Origin: Tepidibacter mesophilus
GTDB lineage: Bacteria; Bacillota; Clostridia; Peptostreptococcales; Peptostreptococcaceae
NCBI RefSeq assembly: GCF_002724055.1
Contig: NZ_BDQY01000012.1
Coordinates: 27,008-91,007, forward strand
DNA length: 64,000 nt
Direction of reading: 5' to 3'
Under the pieces are notes generated by a model. The model did no database searches. It saw only the letters and a list, made by a program, of their open reading frames with translations, and was not told the DNA's origin. Below are positions 17,617 to 26,892 of this stretch, one piece after another (position 1 is the stretch's first letter; each line of letters begins with the position of its first letter). The position numbers were made by a program, and so were the translations under genes.

Positions 17617-18042
17617 ATGGGTTTTAGAGTAAAAATTGAAGGTGCTGAAACTATAGACCTTAGTGTTGAAAGTGTACAAACAGTAAAATTAAAAACAGAT
17701 ATACCTACAGATTCAAATGCACGTACAAAAGATGTAGGGTCTACAATGGTTATTAGTGGAAAGATATTAACAGCAGTAGATGGAGATCCTTTTGATAGTA
17801 CAAGACAAATGGGACTTTGGTCATTAGTATCTGCAGAAAAAGCAGATTGCTATAGAAAAGTTACAGTACAAGTAATATCAGCAGATCAAGTAGTAAGAAA
17901 AATATTCTTCCCAAATGCATTTGTAGTAGATTATAAAGAATCTTTTGGAGATACAGAAGGTGTAGGAACATTTGAGTTAGTTATCAAACAGAAAAAAGAT
18001 AAGTTAGACAAAGTAACTATAGAAGGCGGATATGGAGCCTAA
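17617..18042 (+). CDS. Hcp-like inner-tube protein, copy 2
   Basis: 141 residues, same length as copy 1 and clearly homologous (MGFRVKIEGAETIDL, PTDSNARTKDVGSTM, GKILTAVDGDPFDSTRQMG, EKADCYRKVTVQV, FFPNAFVVDYKESFGD). The two differ most in the mid-loop and near the C-terminus, where copy 2 has FFPNAF instead of LPNAF. Two tube paralogues could form a mixed tube, or one could be a distal or adaptor ring. A hairpin follows directly. Confidence 0.6.
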   Translation: MGFRVKIEGAETIDLSVESVQTVKLKTDIPTDSNARTKDVGSTMVISGKILTAVDGDPFDSTRQMGLWSLVSAEKADCYRKVTVQVISADQVVRKIFFPNAFVVDYKESFGDTEGVGTFELVIKQKKDKLDKVTIEGGYGA

Positions 18043-18045
18043 AAA

Positions 18046-18082
18046 AATATATAGATGTCCTTTTTAGGACATCTATATTGAT
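18046..18082 (+). terminator. Hairpin after the tube genes (partial terminator)
   Basis: ATATAGATGTCC and GGACATCTATAT form a 12-bp perfect stem with loop TTTTTA. There is no good T-run after it, so it probably attenuates transcription or protects the abundant sheath/tube mRNA 3' end and lets some polymerase continue into the downstream genes. Confidence 0.6.
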
Positions 18083-18096
18083 AAAGGATAAAAGTT

Positions 18097-18522
18097 ATGA
18101 AAAATTTATATCAGATATTAGAAATTGATAAAAATGCATCTCAAAGTGAAATAAAAAAGGCATATAGAAAACTAGCTAAAAAGTATCATCCGGATATAAA
18201 TCCAGATGATAAAAATGCATGTGACAAGTTTAGAGAAATAGCACAGGCATATGAAATATTAAGTGATGAAAAAAAGAGAAAAGAATATGATAATAAATTA
18301 TTAAATTTCAAAAAAACAAATAAAACAAATGATAATTTTAGTAAAGATAAAAAAGAAAATATGAAAAAACCAGATGGAATGAACGTAGACTTTGAATTTG
18401 AAAGATTCTTTGGTTTTAATCCAAAAACTAAAGAGACAAAAGAAAATTTTGTAAATAAAAGGAAAGACCCTTTTGATACAACAAATATTTTTAATTCTTT
18501 CTTTAAAGTAAAAAGAGATTAA
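18097..18522 (+). CDS. J-domain (DnaJ-like) co-chaperone
   Basis: 141 residues. Residues 1-66 are a canonical J domain: [33 protein letters not shown] with the HPD motif at about 31-33, and [16 protein letters not shown]. The rest is a K/N/F-rich tail without the zinc-finger or substrate-binding domains of DnaJ. J proteins stimulate Hsp70 ATPases; an Hsp70-like protein is encoded at 24305-26884 in the same operon, making a dedicated chaperone pair likely. It overlaps the next gene by one base. Confidence 0.85.
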   Translation: MKNLYQILEIDKNASQSEIKKAYRKLAKKYHPDINPDDKNACDKFREIAQAYEILSDEKKRKEYDNKLLNFKKTNKTNDNFSKDKKENMKKPDGMNVDFEFERFFGFNPKTKETKENFVNKRKDPFDTTNIFNSFFKVKRD

Positions 18523-19094
18523 TGGAGTTGATGACTTTGAAAAAGTCGATTTCAAATAACATAAAAATTATTGACTTTACAATATCTATTATTTCAATAA
18601 TGACAGGTATATATGTATATATGAATATAGATAACAAATTAATAAAAAACACATCAATGTACTTGCTTGGGATAATAGCAGCTGTTTATATGATAAGAGT
18701 ATTCACTACAAAATTAACAGACCCTATTGAAATTGATGATGTAAAAACCATTAATAATATAAGTAGTCTGGCACTAGTAAATGAAGAAAATCAAATAATA
18801 AAAGAATGGGATTTGTTTAATAAAACAGCTTTACTAATAGGTAAAAATAATAAAGAAAATGAAGTTGATATAGATTTAAGTGAAGCTACATATGCATCAT
18901 TAATAGATTCGCAACACGCAGTTTTGAATTTTGCATCAGGTAGTTGGTATATAGAAGATTTATATTCACAAAATGGTATTAGCATAGAAAAAGTTGAAGA
19001 CAAAATAAGGTATAAATTATCAAAAGATAAACCTTGTACAATATTTAAAGGAGATGTCGTCTTTATAGCTAAAACTAAACTTTTGATTAGATGA
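18522..19094 (+). CDS. Membrane-anchored FHA-domain protein
   Basis: 190 residues with two predicted membrane helices (IIDFTISIISIMTGIYVYM and MYLLGIIAAVYMIRVF, about residues 15-65), then an FHA domain: WDLFNKTALLIGKNNKEN, IDSQHAVLNFASGSWYIEDL, SQNGISIEK (about 105-160). FHA domains bind phosphothreonine; in T6SS, FHA proteins mediate post-translational activation. Start: ATG at 18522 overlaps the previous stop, but GGAG at 18525 would better serve a TTG at 18537, so the N-terminus is uncertain by about five residues. Confidence 0.75.
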   Translation: MELMTLKKSISNNIKIIDFTISIISIMTGIYVYMNIDNKLIKNTSMYLLGIIAAVYMIRVFTTKLTDPIEIDDVKTINNISSLALVNEENQIIKEWDLFNKTALLIGKNNKENEVDIDLSEATYASLIDSQHAVLNFASGSWYIEDLYSQNGISIEKVEDKIRYKLSKDKPCTIFKGDVVFIAKTKLLIR

Positions 19095-19113
19095 TGAAAC
19101 GGAGTGTTAGTAA

Positions 19114-19620
19114 ATGAGCCTTATTAGATGTCAAAATGGGCATATGTTCAGTTCGAGAAGATACGGAACTATATGTCCTTATTGTAATATAGAAACAGCG
19201 TTAAAGGAAAAACCAGAATTACCTTCAAAAGATTTTGATATTGAATATGAACTATTAAAAGAAGAAGTACAGCCCGTATGCGGTTGGCTTGTTTGCATCG
19301 AAGGATCTAGAGTGGGAAAAGATTATAAAATAAAAGAAGGCAAAAATTTTATAGGTAGATCTGATGATATGGACATACAAATTTTAGGTGATAACAAAAT
19401 TTCAAGAAGAAATCATGCTATTGTAGTATACGATCCTAAAAAGAGAAATTCAGTTTTGTTACCAGGAGATGCATCAGGTATTGCCTATTTAAATGATGAT
19501 GCAGTATATGTTCCAACGCAATTATCACCATATGATGTAATAGAACTTGGGAATAGTAAATTTTTATTTATTCCATTTTGTGGTGAACACTTTGAGTGGG
19601 ATGATATAGGTAGGGAGTAA
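19114..19620 (+). CDS. Zinc-ribbon plus FHA-domain protein
   Basis: 168 residues. N-terminus has C-x3-H and C-x2-C spaced like a zinc ribbon (RCQNGHMFSSRRYGTICPYC, residues 5-24). Residues 65-165 form an FHA domain: GWLVCIEGSRVGKDYKI, FIGRSDDMDIQI, ISRRNHAIVVYDPKKR, LNDDAVYVPTQLSPYDVIEL. The G-R-S...S-R-x-H pattern matches phosphothreonine-binding FHA loops. No membrane segment, so it is a soluble partner to the membrane-anchored FHA protein just upstream. Confidence 0.82.
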   Translation: MSLIRCQNGHMFSSRRYGTICPYCNIETALKEKPELPSKDFDIEYELLKEEVQPVCGWLVCIEGSRVGKDYKIKEGKNFIGRSDDMDIQILGDNKISRRNHAIVVYDPKKRNSVLLPGDASGIAYLNDDAVYVPTQLSPYDVIELGNSKFLFIPFCGEHFEWDDIGRE

Positions 19621-19625
19621 CCTGT

Positions 19626-20453
19626 ATGAAAGAGTTAGTTATTTTAATTAGTATAATAGTTGGATTAATCTTAATAAGAGAAATTATAAGCTTAAAAGCT
19701 AAAAATATTAAGTTAAGTAAATTAGAAATAGGAAAAGCTTCTTTAATTGGTGATAGAGAATTTCAAGAAGATTCTATGGATATAGCTTGTATAGACAATG
19801 CAACATTATCAGTTTTAGCAGATGGAAGAGGAAAAAATAAAGCTGGTAAGCTTTCAAGTCTATTAGCAACAAAAATATTTGTAGAACTTTTTAAACATGA
19901 TAACTCAATTTCAAATATTAATTATTTTTTTAAAAGAGCTTTTAATATAACAAATAGAGAGATTTTGAAAAAGTTAGATGATAATCAAGGTGGGGCAAGT
20001 ATAGTATGTTCAATTGTTATAGATAACCTATTACATTATGCACTAGTTGGAAACACAATGATTGCAGTTTTTAGGAATAATGAACTTATATCCTTAAGTG
20101 AAGGACATACTGCAAATGTACTTGCTAAAAAAGGATTTTATGAAGGCAAAATAAGTAAACAACATGCACTTTGGGCATTAAAAGAAAAGAGATTATTGAA
20201 TTATGTAGGACAAGATGGGTTTAAAGATATAGAAGTGTATGATGTACCAATAGAACTAAAAAAAGAAGATATAATTATATTAATGAGTGATGGAGTACAT
20301 AATTATGTGCCATGGAATAATCTTGAATATATTTTAAAACAAAATTTAACATGTAATCAAATAGCACAAAATATAATAAATAAGTTAAATGATATTTATT
20401 TAGAAAATAAAGATAATGCTAGTATTATTGTAATGAAATATAAAGGACATTAA
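19626..20453 (+). CDS. Membrane-anchored PP2C-like protein phosphatase
   Basis: 275 residues. One N-terminal membrane helix (LVILISIIVGLILIREII), then a PP2C/PPM fold: GDREFQEDSMDIACIDN (first metal Asp), SVLADGRGKNKAGKLSS (DG motif, about residues 63-79), HYALVGNTMIAVFRNNEL, and IILMSDGVHNYVPWN, which holds a further metal-binding Asp; a final Asp in ENKDNASIIVMKY. It likely dephosphorylates Ser/Thr residues recognised by the FHA proteins, the role PppA plays in T6SS. The ribosome-binding site lies inside the end of the preceding gene. Confidence 0.82.
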   Translation: MKELVILISIIVGLILIREIISLKAKNIKLSKLEIGKASLIGDREFQEDSMDIACIDNATLSVLADGRGKNKAGKLSSLLATKIFVELFKHDNSISNINYFFKRAFNITNREILKKLDDNQGGASIVCSIVIDNLLHYALVGNTMIAVFRNNELISLSEGHTANVLAKKGFYEGKISKQHALWALKEKRLLNYVGQDGFKDIEVYDVPIELKKEDIIILMSDGVHNYVPWNNLEYILKQNLTCNQIAQNIINKLNDIYLENKDNASIIVMKYKGH

Positions 20454-20471
20454 AAATAAGGGTGTAATATA

Positions 20472-22292
20472 ATGAGAAAAATAAATTCGAAATTCATAAC
20501 AACATTTATATCAGAATCAGGTAGTTTTTTACAAAATAAAGATTACTTTGCATTTGTGGAACTAGACAAATTTGCAATATATGTAATTGCAGATGGAATA
20601 GACAGTGATGCAGATTTAGATAGTGCAAAGATAGCAGTATCTAATATAATAAGTAATTTTAGTGAAGCACCTAGTATGAGAAAAGGGTTTTTAAAAAAAT
20701 TATTAAATCTTGCTAATAAAGAATTGATAGAGCAAAGCAAAAACTTAAGATTAAAAGCATCTCTTACTATAGTTGTTACTAACTATGTAAAAATAAGATA
20801 TGCATTTGTAGGAAATACTAGGTTTTGTTTATTTAGAGAAGGGTTCTTAAAATATAAGAGCCAAGATCAGTCATTAACTCAACAATTGGTTGATAAAGAA
20901 AAAGTACAACTTGATAAACTTGCAAATCACGAAGAAAGAAATAATTTATATTGTTATTTAGGACAAGACCAAAATTTGACACCATATATATCAAAAAAAA
21001 TAAAATTGAAAAATGGAGATATTATAACTCTTTTAACTAAAGGTATTTGGGAAAATATAGATAGTTCTGAAATAAGAGATGGACTAGTTGAAGCAACTGA
21101 GTCACAAGAAGTTATAGATAATGTAGAGGATATGCTTTTATCGAAGCAACCTAAAGACCTTGAAAATTACACACTTGCGGTTATATTTATAGATAAAATA
21201 TATGAAAATCCAAAATTAAAGCAAAAAATAAAAAAGATTGTACTTACACTTATTCCAATAATTTTGATTATATTAATTGTTTGTTCAGTATTTTATTTCA
21301 AGAATAAAAAAAGAACTGAACAAATAAATGAAATGAATTATTGTATAAAAAACGCTAGCAATTATATAGAAGATGAGAATTTTATAAGAGCAAATGAAGA
21401 ATATAAAAATGCTCTAGATTTAGCTAAAAAATTAAAGTTAGAAGAGAAAAGAAGTGACATAGATAAATACTTTAAACTTACAGAAATAATTATTAATGCA
21501 GACAAATATCTTCAAGATTCAAAATATCAAGATGCTTTAGATGAATATTTAAATGCAAAAGAAAAAGGTTATTATGCAGATAACTTAGGAAAAGACTATA
21601 TTAATGAACAATCTAATAAAACAAATCAACATATACTAGTCCTTGATGTATTAAAGCAAGCAGATAAAAAAATGGAGTTTGAAGATATACAAGGAGCTAA
21701 ACAAGATTATACAATTGCAAGAGATTTAGCTGCTAAAATATTTTTTAAAGAAGCAAAACAAGAAGCTCAAGATAAATTAGATAAAATAAATGAAGATGAA
21801 GCAAAAAAACAAAAAGAAGAAAAAGAAGAGGAAAAAGCTTTAGAAGAAGAACAAGCTAAAACAGATGAAGAAGAAGAAAAAGAAGCTAAAGAAAAACTTG
21901 ATGCTCAACTTAATGCTATAGAAATGGCTAAAAAAGGTGATTTAAGCTATAGTATTGGAAGTTATCATGATTCAAAGATGTATTATATTATGGCTCAAGA
22001 GATATATAAGCAAATAGGAATGTATAGTTTTTCAGATGAATTAGAAAAGAAAATACTATTGACAGACAAAAAAATACAAGAAGCTACTATAAAAAAAGCA
22101 AAAGCAGATACATATGTAAAAGATGCAAATACTAAATTTGATCAAGGGAATTTAAATGAAGCTAAAATACTATATTTATTTGCAAAAGACATATATGAGG
22201 AAGCTAATTTAGAAGATGATTTAAAATCAGTAGAAGAAAAAATAAAAGTAATAAATACTTTAATAGATAAAAAAAATCCAAAAAACTTATAA
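20472..22292 (+). CDS. PP2C-like domain, membrane helix and TPR/coiled-coil tail
   Basis: 606 residues. Residues 1-240 resemble PP2C: NKDYFAFVELDKFAIYVIADG with the DG motif (about 33-38), YAFVGNTRFCLFREGFL, and GDIITLLTKGIWENIDS where the usual SDG is TKG, so metal binding may be impaired and it may be a pseudophosphatase. A membrane helix follows (VLTLIPIILIILIVCSVFYF, about 257-276). The tail (280-606) holds several TPR-like helical repeats (EEYKNALDLAKKLKLEEKRS; ALDEYLNAKEKGYYADN; KQDYTIARDLAAKIFFKEA) with an extreme E/K run near 440-470. It could anchor or signal to the apparatus at the membrane. Confidence 0.68.
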   Translation: MRKINSKFITTFISESGSFLQNKDYFAFVELDKFAIYVIADGIDSDADLDSAKIAVSNIISNFSEAPSMRKGFLKKLLNLANKELIEQSKNLRLKASLTIVVTNYVKIRYAFVGNTRFCLFREGFLKYKSQDQSLTQQLVDKEKVQLDKLANHEERNNLYCYLGQDQNLTPYISKKIKLKNGDIITLLTKGIWENIDSSEIRDGLVEATESQEVIDNVEDMLLSKQPKDLENYTLAVIFIDKIYENPKLKQKIKKIVLTLIPIILIILIVCSVFYFKNKKRTEQINEMNYCIKNASNYIEDENFIRANEEYKNALDLAKKLKLEEKRSDIDKYFKLTEIIINADKYLQDSKYQDALDEYLNAKEKGYYADNLGKDYINEQSNKTNQHILVLDVLKQADKKMEFEDIQGAKQDYTIARDLAAKIFFKEAKQEAQDKLDKINEDEAKKQKEEKEEEKALEEEQAKTDEEEEKEAKEKLDAQLNAIEMAKKGDLSYSIGSYHDSKMYYIMAQEIYKQIGMYSFSDELEKKILLTDKKIQEATIKKAKADTYVKDANTKFDQGNLNEAKILYLFAKDIYEEANLEDDLKSVEEKIKVINTLIDKKNPKNL

Positions 22293-22306
22293 AAGTAGGA
22301 GGATAA

Positions 22307-23587
22307 ATGAAAGATAACATTCATGAAAAAATAAATAAACTTGAAAATTTAAAAGACAGGGCTTTGTTAAAAGAATTATTGAGTGAAGTATTCATACCGT
22401 TATATGAGCATAGCGAGAATATGTATACTTCTCTTGAAGATAGAGTCTTTGAAGAAATTGAATATACTCAACAAAACTATAGTGTATATACAAGTATAGT
22501 AAAAAAACAAGATTTTGATCCTATACATTATTTCTTAGCTCCAATGATAAAAGAAGATATACAGGATAAAGAATATGACCTTAAGTATATATTGGAGACG
22601 ATGATTGAAAACAAGCAAGTAAATATGTTCAAAGTATTTTTTAAATGTGATTATTTAATATTTAAAGATATATTAAAAGACAATGTAGTATTTAAAGGTA
22701 ATATCAAAACAAATAAGAATGACTATGAAGCTTGTTTTAAGATAAAAACAAATACAGAGTACAAAAATCAAATATACAAACTATATCAAATGTTTATAAG
22801 AAATAATATACCATGGACAACTATAAATGCACCGTACATATCGAGAATAGTTGATGTAGTATTAGTTGAATATGAAGAAGGTATTACAAAAGATGAGATG
22901 ATACAAGAAGTTAATGTGGATTTTGGAGAATTTGGAAAATACATAGAATATGATATGGTTCCTATTTGGAATATACAAGAGCGAACTTTGAAAAGCACAG
23001 GATTTCCTATGCCGTGTGAAGATAAAATAAATTTTGAGCATATTATTTCTTTGAAAAGTGAAGGAGTAGAACATGGATATTTAGTTGTATATGACAATGA
23101 AGATATAAATCATATAAGACATACAAAGGATAGCTTAATGATAACAGGTGAAATAGAAGAAGCTAGAGATTGGGACATATTTAAAATATTAAAAATAAGG
23201 GAATCAAAACTTGATAAATACAGTTATGAATTAGTATCTAATTCAAAAAAAGTAAGCTTTATAGAAAAGCTAAGTAGTAAAAATAAAGTTAATATTAAAA
23301 CAAAGGCAGAGCTTATAAGAACAATAAATTCATTTGAAGTATCTAAATATCTTGAGTTTAAAGATGTAAAAATAGTAGATATAAAAGATGATCTAAAAGA
23401 AGAAACTTATGATATGAATTCTTTTATAATAGATGAGATAAGAGATCAGGATTATGCTAAAAGATTAATATTATATTTTACTTTAAAAGAAAATAACTGC
23501 TTTATAATAAGAGATTTATTAAGCTTTATAGTCTCGCAAATACAACTTAATTATCCAGAATATAAGTGTGAAGGAAGATTAATATGA
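22307..23587 (+). CDS. Unrecognised protein in baseplate position (TssF-like by context)
   Basis: 426 residues, no signal peptide or membrane helix, mixed alpha/beta. I do not recognise a family motif. The middle portion (about 150-300) is beta-rich with NNIPWTTINAPYISRIVDVV, WNIQERTLKSTGFPMPCEDK and VEHGYLVVYDNEDINH. The next gene overlaps by four bases (ATGA), so the two products are probably made in fixed ratio, as baseplate partners often are. Lying between signalling genes and the Hsp70-like gene in a sheath/tube/spike operon, a baseplate or wedge role is the best guess, not an identification. Confidence 0.45.
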   Translation: MKDNIHEKINKLENLKDRALLKELLSEVFIPLYEHSENMYTSLEDRVFEEIEYTQQNYSVYTSIVKKQDFDPIHYFLAPMIKEDIQDKEYDLKYILETMIENKQVNMFKVFFKCDYLIFKDILKDNVVFKGNIKTNKNDYEACFKIKTNTEYKNQIYKLYQMFIRNNIPWTTINAPYISRIVDVVLVEYEEGITKDEMIQEVNVDFGEFGKYIEYDMVPIWNIQERTLKSTGFPMPCEDKINFEHIISLKSEGVEHGYLVVYDNEDINHIRHTKDSLMITGEIEEARDWDIFKILKIRESKLDKYSYELVSNSKKVSFIEKLSSKNKVNIKTKAELIRTINSFEVSKYLEFKDVKIVDIKDDLKEETYDMNSFIIDEIRDQDYAKRLILYFTLKENNCFIIRDLLSFIVSQIQLNYPEYKCEGRLI

Positions 23588-24279
23588 ATTACATCTGGGA
23601 TATATTAGTCAGAGCAGACCAACAAAATATAAAAAAAGAAAATATAACTTTTAAATGTGCAAAAACATATAGTCCATATATGGAAGTTGCATTTGAAGAT
23701 TTAAACAAATCAGAAATTGATGAATCACTTATAGTAGAAATAAATCCATACTATAGGTTTTTTCCTATATTTAAAGATATATTTGATATTAATTTTGAGG
23801 AGAGCATTGAACTAAGAGAAGTATTATTTGATATTTTAATACATTTCCTAGGAAATGTTGATTTAAAACAAGGGCTTTCTAAAGAAGAATATTATAAAAA
23901 ATATATTATAAAAGATATATTAGAAAATATATTCTCTCAAAAGATAAAAAAAAGCATACAAATCTTTAATGATAAAGAAAGAGAAATTGTAATATCTAGT
24001 CTTATAAAATTATACACAACAGGAGTATCGTTAGAAATATTTAAGAGCATAGTGAACAAAATGTTTAAAAAAAGTACTACTTACATAAATAATGATAATA
24101 AGAAAGAAATATTAATATACATTGGACAAAAACGAACACAAGAACTGGAAAACAAGATAGATGTGTTAATGGATCTGTTTTTACATATAGATTTTAAAGT
24201 GTTTTTATATTGGCAATACCATTTTGGAATTTTGGGAGTAGAAGATACTATGAAAATAGAGAATATGGTGTTGTACTAG
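23584..24279 (+). CDS. Unrecognised protein coupled to the putative baseplate gene
   Basis: 231 residues, acidic and largely helical, no membrane segment. Visible: a short N-terminal beta region (NIKKENITFKCAKTYSPYME), INPYYRFFPIFKDIFDINFE, LREVLFDILIHFLGNVDL, and a helical C-terminus ending WQYHFGILGVEDTMKIENM. No known family recognised. Translationally coupled to the preceding gene by an ATGA overlap. Likely a structural or assembly subunit of the same complex. Confidence 0.5.
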   Translation: MNYIWDILVRADQQNIKKENITFKCAKTYSPYMEVAFEDLNKSEIDESLIVEINPYYRFFPIFKDIFDINFEESIELREVLFDILIHFLGNVDLKQGLSKEEYYKKYIIKDILENIFSQKIKKSIQIFNDKEREIVISSLIKLYTTGVSLEIFKSIVNKMFKKSTTYINNDNKKEILIYIGQKRTQELENKIDVLMDLFLHIDFKVFLYWQYHFGILGVEDTMKIENMVLY

Positions 24280-24304
24280 ATTAAGAAATTTAGGTGATCA
24301 AAAT

Positions 24305-26884
24305 ATGGGATATTCATACAAATTATATAAAAATAATGATAAAAAAGAAAATACGAAAATAGGTAGATATAAAGAAAATGAACTAACAAAAATGACAACA
24401 TTTCAATTAAGAGAAATATGTATAAAGGAAAAGTTGATCAAAAATTTGCTAAACCCATTAAATAAAGAAGAACTTATAAGGCTTATCATGAGGTACAGAG
24501 GAATAAATGAAAGCTTACTTATAAAGCATCAAAGTGATACTGGGCTTGAAAGATTACAAGATTTTATAAAAAGTGCAGAAAAAATAATAATGGATGATAA
24601 AAATATAAATTCACCAGCAAAAATTATTCTGTATGATAAATTAAGTGTAGAAATATTTGATAATTATACTATAAGTTCAAATGACGATTTAGATGAATCA
24701 AACATTTTATTGGTAGATGAAGACTTTAATATATGTACTATATTTAACTTAATTAACGGAAACGATGAGAACTATTACTTAGTAAAAAATGAAAATATAA
24801 AAGCTTCAAAAAGTATTGATAAGAAGTATAGCTTACTATATTTTGATAACCGTGAATCAGATATTATATATGACATATATAATAACAATATTAAAAATAC
24901 ACCAAAATATTTAAAACTTTATAAATTAAATGTTCTGGATTTTAATATTAAAAAATTACTGGATACAGATAATCATCTTGCAATAGACTTTGGAACAACT
25001 AATACTACAGCTGGAATTTATACAAATAATGAAGTCTTAGATGATATTAGTGTAGCTAAGGTTATAGATACAACTTCTAATGATTTAAACATAACACCTC
25101 TTATTCCAAGCGTTGTAGGTATAAAGTCTATAAAAGACGAAAATGTAGAATATACATTTGGGTATGATGCTATCAAGTTATCCAAACTAAGCTATGTAGA
25201 TGATGGAATATGCATATTCTATGATATAAAAAGATGGATAAGTGATTATGAAAAAGAAGAAAAAATAACAGACATAAATGGACAAAGGACTTTTATAAAA
25301 AGAAAGCATATGATAAAAGCCTATCTTGAATATATTATAAATATTGCAAAACAAAGATTCAAATATAACTTTAAAAAAATACATATATCATGTCCATCAA
25401 AACAAAAATACAAATTTTATATGCTTTTTAAAGAAATACTGAGTGACTATGACATAGAATATGAAAATATGTTAGATGAAGGAGCAGCAGTATTATTCAA
25501 TACTATATCTGAATTAATACAAAAACAAAGATATAAAGAAGCAATGACATATAAAGCATTAATTATAGATTGTGGAGGAGGAACTACTGATTTATCCTCT
25601 TGTGATTTTAATATACAAAACAACAGAATCTCTTATGAAATAGACATACAAACATCATATGAAAATGGAGATACTGACTTTGGAGGCAATAACCTCACCT
25701 TTAAGATAATACAGTTAATAAAAATCATGTTTGCACACAGATTAATGAATAGTGAGGAAAACATTAAGAAAAATGTATTGGATGATTTTGATATTGACTT
25801 ATTTAGATTTGTAGATGAGCATGGAGTACGTGAAATATACACAAGGTTAGATGAGGAATATGAAAAAGTAGAAGACATAATACCAACTAAGTTTAAAAAT
25901 CATGAGAATAAAAGTAGTGAAGATTATTTCAAAGTAAAAAGCAACTACTACTTGTTATTTGAATTAGCTGAGAAAGTAAAAAAAGAATTTTTTAATAACA
26001 AACATAATTTAGAAATACTTATTACATCAAAAGAAGATACTGACTGTGATAAAGAAATTATATATTTTGATAGATGGAAAATCCATACATATAATGATGG
26101 TTGCTTAAATCAAATAAAAGATAATTTAGAATTAAAATTAAATATATACGATATAGAAACTTTGTTAAAGGCTGATATATACAATATTATCAAAAAGTTT
26201 TTAGAAAATATATATAAAGAAGATAAGCTTTTAGAATACTCAATCATCAAACTTACTGGACAATCCTGTAAAGTAGATATATTTAAAGAAGCACTAAAGG
26301 AATTTATACCGGGTAGAATTATACAATCTAGAAAAAATAAAAAAGGACAAAAAGAAAATTACGACTTAAAGCTAACCTGTATAAAAGGAGCACTTAAGTA
26401 TCTACAAGCAAAGAAATTTGGTTATATGAATGTAAATATAAATACCAAAATACCGACACTTCCATATGTAATAAGTGCCTACAACCATAGAGGAGATGAA
26501 AAAACACTTATACATAGCTTAGATAAGAACAATACAAGCGGAAGTATTTCAAGAACAATGCAAAGAATCACTTTAAAGCTTTATCTAAAAGATGCAAACA
26601 ATCATACAAGATATGAATACGAGTATGAGAATAAACCAGAAGAGTTTACTAAAACAACAGTTTATGAAATAGAAGAAAAGTACAAGGATATTATTACACA
26701 AGAAGAAACAGACAATATAGTTAATAAAGAGGTTAAGTTCTTCGTATGGGCAAAAAGAGATCATTGGGGATTTTGTGTAGTACCAGTATTAAGAGATAAT
26801 GAAATGTTGCTTATAGGGAAAGAAGAATTCTTTAGTTTTGAAAATGGAACTTGGGAAACTAACTTCTTTGATGGATTAAAGTAG
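24305..26884 (+). CDS. Hsp70/actin-fold ATPase with N-terminal SAP-like segment
   Basis: 859 residues. Residues 27-62 (TTFQLREICIKEKLIKNLLN, then KEELIRLIMRYRG) look like a SAP-type helix-extended-loop-helix. The Hsp70/actin ATPase fold follows: phosphate-1 loop LAIDFGTTNTTAGIYTNN (about 225-242), connect/phosphate-2 region IIDCGGGTTDLSSCDF (about 419-434) and an adenosine-type motif IKLTGQSCKVDIFKEAL (about 649-665). The C-terminus lacks a DnaK-like substrate-binding domain and ends with a beta-rich segment (WAKRDHWGFCVVPVLRDNEM). It probably works with the J protein in the operon. No ClpV-type unfoldase is present, so this ATPase may assemble or recycle the machine. Confidence 0.78.
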   Translation: MGYSYKLYKNNDKKENTKIGRYKENELTKMTTFQLREICIKEKLIKNLLNPLNKEELIRLIMRYRGINESLLIKHQSDTGLERLQDFIKSAEKIIMDDKNINSPAKIILYDKLSVEIFDNYTISSNDDLDESNILLVDEDFNICTIFNLINGNDENYYLVKNENIKASKSIDKKYSLLYFDNRESDIIYDIYNNNIKNTPKYLKLYKLNVLDFNIKKLLDTDNHLAIDFGTTNTTAGIYTNNEVLDDISVAKVIDTTSNDLNITPLIPSVVGIKSIKDENVEYTFGYDAIKLSKLSYVDDGICIFYDIKRWISDYEKEEKITDINGQRTFIKRKHMIKAYLEYIINIAKQRFKYNFKKIHISCPSKQKYKFYMLFKEILSDYDIEYENMLDEGAAVLFNTISELIQKQRYKEAMTYKALIIDCGGGTTDLSSCDFNIQNNRISYEIDIQTSYENGDTDFGGNNLTFKIIQLIKIMFAHRLMNSEENIKKNVLDDFDIDLFRFVDEHGVREIYTRLDEEYEKVEDIIPTKFKNHENKSSEDYFKVKSNYYLLFELAEKVKKEFFNNKHNLEILITSKEDTDCDKEIIYFDRWKIHTYNDGCLNQIKDNLELKLNIYDIETLLKADIYNIIKKFLENIYKEDKLLEYSIIKLTGQSCKVDIFKEALKEFIPGRIIQSRKNKKGQKENYDLKLTCIKGALKYLQAKKFGYMNVNINTKIPTLPYVISAYNHRGDEKTLIHSLDKNNTSGSISRTMQRITLKLYLKDANNHTRYEYEYENKPEEFTKTTVYEIEEKYKDIITQEETDNIVNKEVKFFVWAKRDHWGFCVVPVLRDNEMLLIGKEEFFSFENGTWETNFFDGLK

Positions 26885-26892
26885 CGTAGTGC

